Shown here: positions 1 to 6,060 of the stretch, piece by piece | How the letters are laid out: each line of letters begins with the position of its first letter | How positions within the stretch are numbered: the first letter of the stretch is position 1 | NCBI GenBank assembly: GCA_020054055.1 | Contig: JAGVLZ010000263.1 | Coordinates: 1-10,399 of the forward strand | Length of the DNA stretch: 10,399 bases | Source of the DNA: Phycisphaerales bacterium | GTDB taxonomy: Bacteria > Planctomycetota > Phycisphaerae > Phycisphaerales > UBA1924 | Direction of reading: 5' to 3' | Notes under the pieces: generated by a model | The model's input: only the letters and a program-made list of their open reading frames with translations | The model's database searches: none | What the model was told of the DNA's origin: nothing | Made by a program: the position numbers and the translations under genes

Positions 1-75
1 AAGCGCGTGCCGGGGCTGGCGAAGGTGGCGGCACGGTTCAGAGTCGGGGCGGGGCTTGCGCCGCCGACGCCTTGA
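1..75 (+). CDS. possible C-terminal end of an upstream gene (partial)
   Basis: The first frame is open from the window edge to a TGA at 73-75 and encodes 24 residues, ending in GLAPPTP. Its third codon positions are mostly G or C, as in the confident genes, while the other two forward frames are less biased. The tail is basic (K, R and G rich) but too short to assign to a family. It ends 35 bases before the ATG of the next gene, so it could be the last gene of a preceding operon. The alternative is that this stretch is noncoding or belongs to an upstream extension of the next gene, whose frame is also open to the edge. Confidence 0.35.
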   Translation, partial: KRVPGLAKVAARFRVGAGLAPPTP

Positions 76-97
76 GCCTCGCTCGAAACCCGACCGA

Positions 98-103
98 TAT
101 ACT
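98..103 (+). promoter_or_regulatory. promoter-like -10 hexamer TATACT
   Basis: TATACT lies 7 bases before the ATG at 111. If it works as a -10 element, transcription would start at or next to the ATG and give a leaderless mRNA, which fits the missing Shine-Dalgarno sequence. There is no good -35 match: TTGAGC at 72-77 is 20 bases away, longer than usual. It is AT-rich against a GC-rich background, which is the main support. Confidence 0.35.
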
Positions 104-110
104 CGGCGCG

Positions 111-920
111 ATGCCGCTCAGAAGGATGTTTCAGGCGCTCTATCAGTCGTTGCCGGGCGGCGCGTCTCATCGTTTGTACGATTCGGTCATCACGCTGTCG
201 AACGCGACGTACCGCGCCCAGCGCGCGTCGTGGGAGACGGTCTTTGATCGACTCGGGAGGCCCGGCACGATCATCTCGGGGTCATTCCGGGGGATGAAGC
301 ACATCCCCTCCCCGACTCCCGGCAACTATCTGCCCAAACTCCTCGGCACATACGAGATGGAACTCGCCCCCGCGACCGAGCGGATCCTGGCGATGGGCGT
401 GGACGTCGCGATCAACGTGGGCGGCGCGGAGGGGTACTACTCCGTCGGGCTCGCGTGGCGGAATCCCAGGCTCCGCGTCGTATCGTTCGAGACGAAAACG
501 CCGATGCGCCACCTCTTGAATCAACTCGCCGACCTGAACGGCGTTCGCGGGCGCGTCGATTCCCGCGGCGCCTGCGACCCGTCGGAGTTGAAGAGGGTGC
601 TCGAAGGCCCGAAGCGGCCCGTGGTTTTCTGCGACTGCGAGGGGTACGAGGATGTGCTTCTCCGCCCCGGTGAGGTCCCGGCGCTGAAGAGAGCCGTGAT
701 CCTCGTCGAGACGCACGATCCATTCTGCCCCGGAGTTTCGGGGCGTCTCCGCGAACGATTTGCATCGACCCATGCGATCGAAGAGTTCCGCGGCCGGGCG
801 CGCGTGGCCGCCGACCTGCCGACGGGCGTCCCGCTCACCGGGGCCGACGCGATGCTCGCAATGGAAGAGGACCGCTCGTTCCAGCCGCTGTGGTTCCTGA
901 TGATCCCGAGGGCGGCGTGA
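111..920 (+). CDS. FkbM-like SAM-dependent methyltransferase
   Basis: This 269-residue protein has a class I methyltransferase core. Motif I is VDVAINVGGAEGYYSVGLA (residues 97-115), a variant of the glycine-rich SAM loop. E127 (in SFETKTP) sits where the acidic residue at the end of strand 2 binds the ribose. CDCEGYEDVLL (174-184) and VETHDPF (199-205) resemble the D-x-EG-x-E motif that is diagnostic of FkbM-type enzymes. These usually O-methylate sugars or polyketides, so a role in decorating the polysaccharide is inferred. The first ~90 residues are not recognised. The frame is open to the window edge; I chose the ATG at 111 because it follows a TATACT box and the upstream codons show poorer bias, but a TTG at 72 is possible. 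The gene is followed after 1 base by a glycosyltransferase, suggesting translational coupling. Confidence 0.8.
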   Translation: MPLRRMFQALYQSLPGGASHRLYDSVITLSNATYRAQRASWETVFDRLGRPGTIISGSFRGMKHIPSPTPGNYLPKLLGTYEMELAPATERILAMGVDVAINVGGAEGYYSVGLAWRNPRLRVVSFETKTPMRHLLNQLADLNGVRGRVDSRGACDPSELKRVLEGPKRPVVFCDCEGYEDVLLRPGEVPALKRAVILVETHDPFCPGVSGRLRERFASTHAIEEFRGRARVAADLPTGVPLTGADAMLAMEEDRSFQPLWFLMIPRAA

Positions 921-921
921 C

Positions 922-1950
922 ATGAAGATCGGCTTTCTGCTCCCCGCGATCCATGCCCTCGACGGTCCCGGCAATGGCATCCGCTCGCAGGCCCTCGGCC
1001 AGGCGGAGGGGCTGCGCCGGCTCGGTCACGAGGTGATCCTCCTCGAACCCTGGAACCTTACCGACGCGGCGACCCTCGATTGCGTGCATTTCTATCAGGG
1101 TGGATGCGCGCACTTCCAGATCGAGCACAAGCGGCCGCACCCCGTGAAGATGCTCACCTTTGCGCCGCAGATCGACTCGAACGAGCCCTTCTGGCGGTAT
1201 CGACTGGCCGCGGAGGTGGGGCGGTTGCTCCCGAAGTTTTTCACAGTACCGAGGCTGTATCAGGATCAGTGCCGGGCGAGCGACGCCATCATTGCCCGAT
1301 CGCGGTACGACCGGGAGCGATTGGTGCGTAGTCTGGGCGCGGACCCGTCCAAGGTCGAGATCGTGCTGAACGGGATCGATCCGCCGTCGGACGCCGACCC
1401 CGCCATCGCCCGGCGGCGGTTCGATCTCCCCGAAGAGTTCGCGCTGCACGCGAGCCAGTACGCGACGCCCAACAAGAACGCGGTGAGGATGTGCGAGGCG
1501 ATCGGACCGACGGGCCTGCCGTTGATCCTGGTCGGGCCGACGCAGCCCGGCGCTATTCTCGACCGCCTCCGCTCGCTGGCCGAGCGATACTCCAACATCA
1601 TGCTGCTCGGCTTCATGGAGCGGGCGGTGCTCGACTCGCTCTTTACGGGGTGCAGGGTGCTGTGCCTGCCGAGCATGCACGAGGGGACGGGCCTCGTGGC
1701 GCTGGAGGCGGCGGTCCGCGGAGCGGAGGTGCTCATCACGCGCCGGGGCGGGCCGCCCGACTACTTCCTGCAGTGGGGTCACTACTGCGAGCCGACGGAT
1801 GTCGGCTCGATTCGTGAGGCGTTCATTCGTGCGTGGAACACGCCCCGTCGATCGGACCTGCGCGATCACATCCTGAATAACCTCACATGGGACCACTCGG
1901 CGGCGTGCCTGTCGCGCGCACTGGAGAAGCACCGGCCGCGCGCCGAATGA
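922..1950 (+). CDS. glycosyltransferase family 4 (GT-B fold)
   Basis: This 342-residue protein has the two-domain layout of retaining GT4 enzymes, which transfer a sugar from a nucleotide donor at the cytoplasmic face of the membrane. The N-terminal acceptor domain starts with MKIGFLLPAIHALDGPGNGI and continues with LGQAEGLRRLGHEVILLEP (residues 25-43). The linker region holds SRYDRERL and VEIVLNGID (145-153), the usual GT4 hinge. The C-terminal donor domain has ILVGPTQPG (202-210), LLGFMER (228-234) and CLPSMHEGTGLVALEA (248-263), containing the E-x7-E pair E254/E262. An RGG at 275-277 replaces the usual TD/SDGGGxxE-like segment and is followed by PPDYF. The ATG is 1 base after the TGA of the upstream methyltransferase, so the two are very likely co-transcribed. 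Donor and acceptor cannot be told from sequence. Confidence 0.9.
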   Translation: MKIGFLLPAIHALDGPGNGIRSQALGQAEGLRRLGHEVILLEPWNLTDAATLDCVHFYQGGCAHFQIEHKRPHPVKMLTFAPQIDSNEPFWRYRLAAEVGRLLPKFFTVPRLYQDQCRASDAIIARSRYDRERLVRSLGADPSKVEIVLNGIDPPSDADPAIARRRFDLPEEFALHASQYATPNKNAVRMCEAIGPTGLPLILVGPTQPGAILDRLRSLAERYSNIMLLGFMERAVLDSLFTGCRVLCLPSMHEGTGLVALEAAVRGAEVLITRRGGPPDYFLQWGHYCEPTDVGSIREAFIRAWNTPRRSDLRDHILNNLTWDHSAACLSRALEKHRPRAE

Positions 1951-1981
1951 TGGAGGCGTCGGGGGATGTCGCCGAGGCCTG

Positions 1982-1987
1982 TATGAT
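1982..1987 (+). promoter_or_regulatory. promoter-like hexamer TATGAT
   Basis: TATGAT lies in the 55-base gap between the glycosyltransferase stop and the likely methyltransferase start at 2006. It may be the -10 box of an internal promoter with a very short leader. A GGAG at 1992-1995 could then serve as ribosome binding site for the ATG at 2006. The same context, GTATGATGSC, recurs at 9371-9380. No -35 match is visible. Confidence 0.3.
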
Positions 1988-2005
1988 GGCGTGGAGCAGT
2001 GCGGA

Positions 2006-2791
2006 ATGACCATGACCGAAACCGACGCCAAGGCTTTCTACAACCGCGAGCTCGACGGAAAGGCCTATACGCACTTTTCCGAGGCCGAAGCGCACGCCGG
2101 ACTCCCCTGGGTGCGCGGATTTATCGAGCGATACGGTCTGACCGGGAAGCGCGTGCTCGAGGTCGGATGCGGCCGGGGCGCGTTCCAAGACCTGGTGGAG
2201 GACTACACCGGCGTTGATTATTCATCAAAGGTCGCGGGGTTCCTGCGTAAGCCCTTCGTCGAAGCATCGGCCACCTCTTTGCCGTTTGAGGACAACCGGT
2301 TCGACGGGGCATGGACCATTTGGACGCTCGAACACGTCCCGGACCCGGCCAAAGCATTCGAGGAGTTGCGGCGTGTCGTCAAACCGGGCGGAGTTTTGTT
2401 TCTCGCTCCGGCGTGGCATTGCCGTCACTGGGCCGGAGAGGGATACCCGGTTCGTCCGTATTCCGATTTTGGCTTGCGGGGCAAGGTGATCAAGGCGTTG
2501 ATCCCGCTGCGCGATTCGACCCCGTGGCGCGCCGCGGCGGAACTCCCGCATCGTGTCGCCCGCTTCGTCGAACGCCTGCTGCGATCCGGGCCGACGCGGT
2601 ATCGGTACGGCCGCCTGAAGCCCTGCTACGACCGCTTCTGGATGACCGATTCCGATGCGATCAACGCAATGGATCAGTATGAAACGCTCGTCTGGTTCAC
2701 CTCAAGGGGTGACGAGTGCCTGAACTATCCCACCCGCGCCAGCCAGTTTTTCTCCCGAGCGGCTCTGGAGATCCGAGTACGAAAGCCCTGA
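2006..2791 (+). CDS. class I SAM-dependent methyltransferase (Methyltransf_11 type)
   Basis: This protein has 261 residues from the ATG at 2006; a GTG at 1991 would add 5 residues and an ATG at 2012 would remove 2. I prefer 2006 because GGAG at 1992-1995 is 10 bases upstream. SAM binding is shown by VLEVGCGRGAF (residues 50-60, motif I), GVDYS (69-73, with D71 as the ribose-binding acid), ATSLPFEDNRFDGAWTIWTL (motif II region) and LEHVPDPAKAFEELRRV followed by KPGG (motif III region). The C-terminal 120 residues are basic and aromatic rich and probably bind substrate. Relatives in polysaccharide loci methylate sugars or lipid-linked intermediates, but the target here is unknown. A TATGAT box upstream suggests it may also have its own promoter. 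It ends 19 bases before a palindrome that lies between it and the convergent flippase gene. Confidence 0.9.
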   Translation: MTMTETDAKAFYNRELDGKAYTHFSEAEAHAGLPWVRGFIERYGLTGKRVLEVGCGRGAFQDLVEDYTGVDYSSKVAGFLRKPFVEASATSLPFEDNRFDGAWTIWTLEHVPDPAKAFEELRRVVKPGGVLFLAPAWHCRHWAGEGYPVRPYSDFGLRGKVIKALIPLRDSTPWRAAAELPHRVARFVERLLRSGPTRYRYGRLKPCYDRFWMTDSDAINAMDQYETLVWFTSRGDECLNYPTRASQFFSRAALEIRVRKP

Positions 2792-2809
2792 TTCGAATCA
2801 CGAGAACTT

Positions 2810-2891
2810 CGTGCCACTGACCTGTCCTCAGGTCAGTGCGGACGGGAACAACCGCCGCCGGGCACTGACCCCCAGACGGTTCAGTGGCACG
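2810..2891. repeat. complex palindromic element between convergent genes
   Basis: The outer arms CGTGCCACTGA (2810-2820) and TCAGTGGCACG (2881-2891) are a perfect 11-bp inverted repeat. Inside, CACTGACCTG (2815-2824) and CAGGTCAGTG (2829-2838) form a perfect 10-bp stem with loop TCCT. As an alternative, GGTCAGTGC (2831-2839) pairs with GCACTGACC (2862-2870) over 9 bp. The element can therefore fold in mutually exclusive ways. There is no T-run typical of an intrinsic terminator, although its place between two convergent genes would suit a bidirectional transcription block. It shares AGTGGCACG with the palindrome at 5942-5965. Confidence 0.85.
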
Positions 2892-2914
2892 AGCACTTTC
2901 CTTGATGCGTGTGA

Positions 2915-4540
2915 CTAGCGCGCAGCCGCCGCGGGTCGCAGCAGCATCACTCGCAGGACAAACCCCCGCGCTCTGCCGGGCATGACCGACATGGCATCCG
3001 CGATGGTGCGGGGCATGGTGATCCGGCACCCGAGGCCGAAGAGCGCGAGGAAGAGCCCGCCCGAGAGCACGATCTCGACGGCGGCGCTCGCTCCCGCCAT
3101 GCGACTCGCGATGAATATCGCGGCCGGCGCGACGACCAACCCGATCAGCCAGGCGCCCGCGATGGTTCGGAGGACGGTCCGGGTGCGCACCCCGAGCAGG
3201 TTCATGCAATACAGGGTGATGAGCAGCCTCGAAACGAGCATGGAGACGGCGGTGGCGATCGAGATGGCGAGCACGGACCCGTCGATCGCCGCCGCCGCCG
3301 CCGCCGCGAGCGTGAGAAACACTCCCTCGGCGAGCGAAGCCCACGCCCATGCCTGGAACCTGGACTTGCTCGTGAGGATCGCGTAGGTCAATCCCCAGGT
3401 GAGCGCCAGGGGAGTCAGCGCGCCGAAGATCATGATGGGCACCACGGCGTCGCGCCACTTCCCGCCCAGCACCAGCCTCTCGACCGGGTCGATGGTCACG
3501 GTCATGCCGAGCATCAGGGGGACGGCAAAGAGCATCAGCACGCGGAGGGTGCGGAGCGCGGCGTTTTTGAGCCTCTCAGATTGATCGTTGATGTGGACGA
3601 GGACCGGAGCGAGGACATACTGGAGATTCGTGGTGATGAGCGCGCACACCTGCTGCGTCAGTTGGTAGGCGAAGAAGAAAACGCCCACCGCGGTGGACCC
3701 GACAAAGAGCGCGATGCAGAAATAGGAGCCCATGTTGTAGATCACTCCTCCCAGCGTCCCGAGGAGGAGCCACTTCGTCTCGCGGATGATTTCGGGCCAT
3801 CGGTCGAAGGCGGGGCGTCCCCAGCACGCGCGGTCGCGTGTCGCGGCCTGCCCCCAGACCCACTCGACGATCGCGATCGCGAGCAGCGGGAGCACGAAAC
3901 TCTGCGCCCCGGCGCCCGCGAGCGCGAGCACCGTCGACCCCACATAGCGGATGATCGCCACGACGAAGGACATGACGCCCAACTCGCGGAAGCGGAGGTC
4001 GAGCCTCATGCGGGTTCGCAGGATCGCCCCCGGGGTTCCGAGGGGCATCGAGAGGGCGATCACATAGAGAAGCGCCGGGAAGTCGGGAGACAGCAGCGGG
4101 GACTCAGCCCCCGGCTTCGACATCGTCCCCAGCACAAGGCCGATCGCGACCAGCACCAGCCCACCCGCCACATTCACCGCCATCGCGAGCCAGAAGACGG
4201 GTGCGGCGATGCGTGCATAGTCGCGGACGCCGTAGCGCACGAGGTAGGTGGTGACGCCCGCGTCACGAAACGCGGTGACGAGCCCCGCCACGCCGAGGGC
4301 CGCGGCGTAGAGCCCGAAGTTGGAGGGCAGGAGCAGTCGCGCGAGGACGAGTTGAGCCGCGACCGACGCGACCTTGGTCAGGAGCGCCGCGGCCGTCATC
4401 CAGGTCATTCCCGTTCGGGCCACCGCACCGATCGACGGTTCGGTGCCTTCATTCATGTCGGGCAGGATCGGCTCGCACACCGACTCCTTTGGAAGAGAGG
4501 ATCGGTGGCCAGCGTCGGAGAATTGGCGGTCGGATTTCAT
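2915..4540 (-). CDS. Wzx-type oligosaccharide flippase (MOP superfamily)
   Basis: This is a 541-residue integral membrane protein. Long hydrophobic stretches occur throughout, and the start of the membrane domain reads MTWMTAAALLTKVASVAAQL followed by VLARLLLPSNFGLYAAALG, the signature region of polysaccharide exporters (PF01943/PF13440 type). About 12-14 helices are expected for the family, where the protein moves lipid-linked oligosaccharide units from the cytoplasmic to the outer leaflet. The start is uncertain: the first 28 residues (MKSDRQFSD onward) are hydrophilic with weaker codon bias, and an ATG at 4456 (MNEGTEPSIG, giving 513 residues) matches relatives better. Neither start has a clear Shine-Dalgarno sequence. 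It is the only - strand gene here, convergent with the methyltransferase and divergent from the epimerase. A run of seven alanines lies in a helix near nucleotide 3300. Confidence 0.9.
   Translation of the reverse strand: MKSDRQFSDAGHRSSLPKESVCEPILPDMNEGTEPSIGAVARTGMTWMTAAALLTKVASVAAQLVLARLLLPSNFGLYAAALGVAGLVTAFRDAGVTTYLVRYGVRDYARIAAPVFWLAMAVNVAGGLVLVAIGLVLGTMSKPGAESPLLSPDFPALLYVIALSMPLGTPGAILRTRMRLDLRFRELGVMSFVVAIIRYVGSTVLALAGAGAQSFVLPLLAIAIVEWVWGQAATRDRACWGRPAFDRWPEIIRETKWLLLGTLGGVIYNMGSYFCIALFVGSTAVGVFFFAYQLTQQVCALITTNLQYVLAPVLVHINDQSERLKNAALRTLRVLMLFAVPLMLGMTVTIDPVERLVLGGKWRDAVVPIMIFGALTPLALTWGLTYAILTSKSRFQAWAWASLAEGVFLTLAAAAAAAIDGSVLAISIATAVSMLVSRLLITLYCMNLLGVRTRTVLRTIAGAWLIGLVVAPAAIFIASRMAGASAAVEIVLSGGLFLALFGLGCRITMPRTIADAMSVMPGRARGFVLRVMLLRPAAAAR
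3288..3305. repeat. GCC trinucleotide repeat, six perfect units
   Basis: Six tandem GCC units (GCG codons on the - strand) plus one flanking GCG encode seven consecutive alanines in a hydrophobic segment of the flippase. Gain or loss of a unit would keep the frame and only change helix length. Confidence 0.9.
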
Positions 4541-4587
4541 GCGGGTCTCGCTCTTCGAGAGGGTAGTTCGACCATCCCATCAGCCCT

Positions 4588-4603
4588 GCAACACCGCAAC
4601 ACC
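4588..4603. repeat. tandem duplication of GCAACACC
   Basis: Two adjacent perfect copies of GCAACACC lie 48 bases upstream of the longest flippase reading frame. They could be an operator half-site pair or a chance duplication. Confidence 0.4.
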
Positions 4604-4761
4604 GAGAAGCACCAACCCACACCGCAGGTTCCCAACGAACGCGATCACCACATTCAACGTATGAACCTGATCGACGCCTCCCCGTTCACCCCATGTTCGG
4701 GTCAACGGCGTCGCCGCACCGGATCGGTTCGCCCCCCGCGCACCGCCCGGATAACGTATGT

Positions 4762-4784
4762 CCCCCCGTGGTCCGAGCGGGGGG
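4762..4784 (+). promoter_or_regulatory. GC hairpin in the divergent region
   Basis: CCCCCCG (4762-4768) pairs perfectly with CGGGGGG (4778-4784) around a 9-base loop. No T-run follows, so it is not a standard terminator. It could be a leader hairpin of the epimerase transcript if transcription starts upstream of it. Confidence 0.35.
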
Positions 4785-4915
4785 TGGGCAGGGAGAGGAG
4801 GGCTCGGAGGCGGGTCGTTCGTGTCCGGCTTGACAGGAGCCGACGGCGAATCCGGCCGAGCAAGAGAGATCAAACACCGGTTCCGCGACAGCGGCCCGGC
4901 GAGGCACCCAACTTT

Positions 4916-4921
4916 GGAAGG
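4916..4921 (+). promoter_or_regulatory. Shine-Dalgarno GGAAGG deciding the epimerase start
   Basis: GGAAGG ends 9 bases before the ATG at 4931 but directly abuts an in-frame ATG at 4922. The spacing therefore favours 4931. It is the clearest ribosome binding site in the window; most other genes here have none. Confidence 0.65.
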
Positions 4922-4930
4922 ATGATCGAG

Positions 4931-5926
4931 ATGGCACGAGGCGAACTGGCGGTGGTGGGCGGCGGCGGCGGATTCATCGGCGGCTGGCTCGCCAAGAACC
5001 TGCTCGAACAGGGCTACCGCGTCCGCGCGGTGGACATCAAGCCGCAGGACGAATGGTACCAAGTCCACCCGCAGGCGGAGAACCTGCAACTGGACCTGAA
5101 GGGTCTTGAGAACTGCCGTCGCGCGTACAAGGGGGCGGACCGCATCTACCAGTTGGCGGCCGACATGGGTGGGATGGGGTTCATCGAGAACAACAAGGCG
5201 CTGTGCATGCTCAGCGTCCTTCCGAACACCCACGGCCTGATGGTCGCGCAAGAAGTCGGCGTCAAGCGATTCTTCTACTCCTCGTCGGCGTGCGTCTACA
5301 ACGCCGAGAAACAGAAGGACGCGAACGTGACGGCGCTGAAGGAAGAGGACGCCTACCCCGCGATGGCCGAGGACGGCTACGGCTGGGAAAAACTCTTCTC
5401 CGAGCGCATGTGCCGCCACTTCCGCGAGGACTTCGGCGTGCCGTCGCGCGTGGCTCGCTTCCACAACGTCTACGGGCCGCACGGCACCTGGGACGGCGGG
5501 CGCGAGAAGGCCCCGGCCGCCATCTGCCGAAAGGTCATCAAGGCGAAACTCGAGGGCAAGCACGACATCGAGATCTGGGGCGACGGCTCGCAGACGCGCT
5601 CGTTCATGTACATCGACGACTGCATCAAGGGCATCAACATGATCACGGACAGCGATCATGTGCTGGAGCCGATCAACCTTGGCTCGTCGGAACTCGTCTC
5701 GATCAACCAACTGGTCGACATCGTGGAGGACCTCGCGGGGATCAAACTGAAGCGGAACTACAAACTCGACGCCCCCAAGGGTGTCGCCGGGCGCAACTCC
5801 GACAACACGCTCATCAAGAAACTCCTGAAGTGGGAGCCCAACACTCGACTCCGCGACGGCATGGAGAAGACCTACCACTGGATCTACGAGCAGATGACGA
5901 GCAAGGTGCCGGTCGGGGCGCGGTGA
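4931..5926 (+). CDS. gme: GDP-mannose 3,5-epimerase (GME-like, extended SDR)
   Basis: This 331-residue protein matches the plant enzyme of the vitamin C pathway along its length. That enzyme converts GDP-D-mannose to GDP-L-galactose and GDP-L-gulose using bound NAD. The Rossmann glycine motif is G11-x2-G14-x2-G17, followed by D35 (AVDI) at the end of strand 2. Signature blocks are AADMGGMGFIENN (76-88), SSACVYN (118-124), DGYGWEKL (148-155), RFHNVYGPHGTWDGGREKAP (176-195), WGDGSQTRSFMYIDDC (216-231) and GRNSDN (287-292). The catalytic residues C145, Y174, K178 and K217 of the Arabidopsis enzyme correspond to C121, Y150, K154 and K193 with identical spacing (29, 4 and 39 residues). The start at 4931 is set by GGAAGG upstream. 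It would supply an L-sugar donor to nearby glycosyltransferases. A related dTDP- or UDP-sugar epimerase is unlikely given the AADMGGMGFI and GGREKAPAA blocks. Confidence 0.93.
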   Translation: MARGELAVVGGGGGFIGGWLAKNLLEQGYRVRAVDIKPQDEWYQVHPQAENLQLDLKGLENCRRAYKGADRIYQLAADMGGMGFIENNKALCMLSVLPNTHGLMVAQEVGVKRFFYSSSACVYNAEKQKDANVTALKEEDAYPAMAEDGYGWEKLFSERMCRHFREDFGVPSRVARFHNVYGPHGTWDGGREKAPAAICRKVIKAKLEGKHDIEIWGDGSQTRSFMYIDDCIKGINMITDSDHVLEPINLGSSELVSINQLVDIVEDLAGIKLKRNYKLDAPKGVAGRNSDNTLIKKLLKWEPNTRLRDGMEKTYHWIYEQMTSKVPVGAR

Positions 5927-5941
5927 ACGTCTACCCCCTCT

Positions 5942-5965
5942 AGTGGCACGGGTATGCAACCCGTG
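5942..5965. repeat. short palindrome of AGTGGCACGGG type
   Basis: CACGGGT and ACCCGTG (5947-5953 and 5959-5965) form a 7-bp stem around ATGCA, preceded by AGTGG. It starts 15 bases after the epimerase stop. The flank AGTGGCACG is identical to 2883-2891. No T-run follows. Confidence 0.7.
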
Positions 5966-6013
5966 TCTACCGCCTTTCTACACTGTCTTTTCGTCTCAGC
6001 CTCTATGACCCTC

Positions 6014-6045
6014 CGAGCCGGGGCTCCAACGCCCCGGCTCGTTTT
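6014..6045 (+). terminator. intrinsic terminator after the epimerase gene
   Basis: CGAGCCGGGGC (6014-6024) and GCCCCGGCTCG (6031-6041) form a perfect 11-bp stem with loop TCCAAC, followed directly by TTTT. It lies 88 bases after the epimerase stop and 16 bases before the next start codon. It would end the epimerase transcript, so the next gene probably has its own promoter or depends on read-through. The U-run is short. Confidence 0.7.
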
Positions 6046-6060
6046 CCCGATAGAGAATCT

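Larger units (their letters stand above)
4541..4930. other. divergent intergenic region, no gene supported
   Basis: This gap of 390 bases lies between the divergent flippase and epimerase genes and should hold both promoters. I see no convincing gene: frames open through it have poor codon bias and run across neighbouring genes on the wrong strand. Visible structure is a tandem 8-mer (4588-4603), a G/C-rich hairpin (4762-4784) and TTGACA at 4830-4835. The TTGACA has no recognisable -10 hexamer 16-18 bases downstream. If either promoter lies close to its gene, leaders would be long, leaving space for regulation. Confidence 0.6.

Noticed and set aside
835..2031. Open reading frame of 398 codons on the - strand
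   Set aside because: It lies wholly opposite the glycosyltransferase and gene edges, is rich in Arg, His and Pro, shows no domain motifs, and is a typical antisense shadow in GC-rich DNA.
2810..2891. Simple intrinsic bidirectional terminator
   Set aside because: Neither strand has a T-run right after the stems, and the structure has competing folds, so I list it as a repeat.
4830..4835. TTGACA as a -35 promoter element for the epimerase
   Set aside because: The hexamer is perfect, but the bases 16-18 downstream are CGGCCG-like, so there is no -10 box. It may be chance.
3581..4930. Upstream in-frame extension of the epimerase to a 781-residue protein
   Set aside because: The extension runs antisense through the flippase gene and is rich in Arg, His, Asp and Glu without any fold signature. 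The Rossmann motif begins right after the ATG at 4931, which has a ribosome binding site.
4580..5959. Open reading frame of 459 codons on the - strand
   Set aside because: It is antisense to the epimerase, which has all its catalytic motifs in the + frame; the composition is shadow-like.
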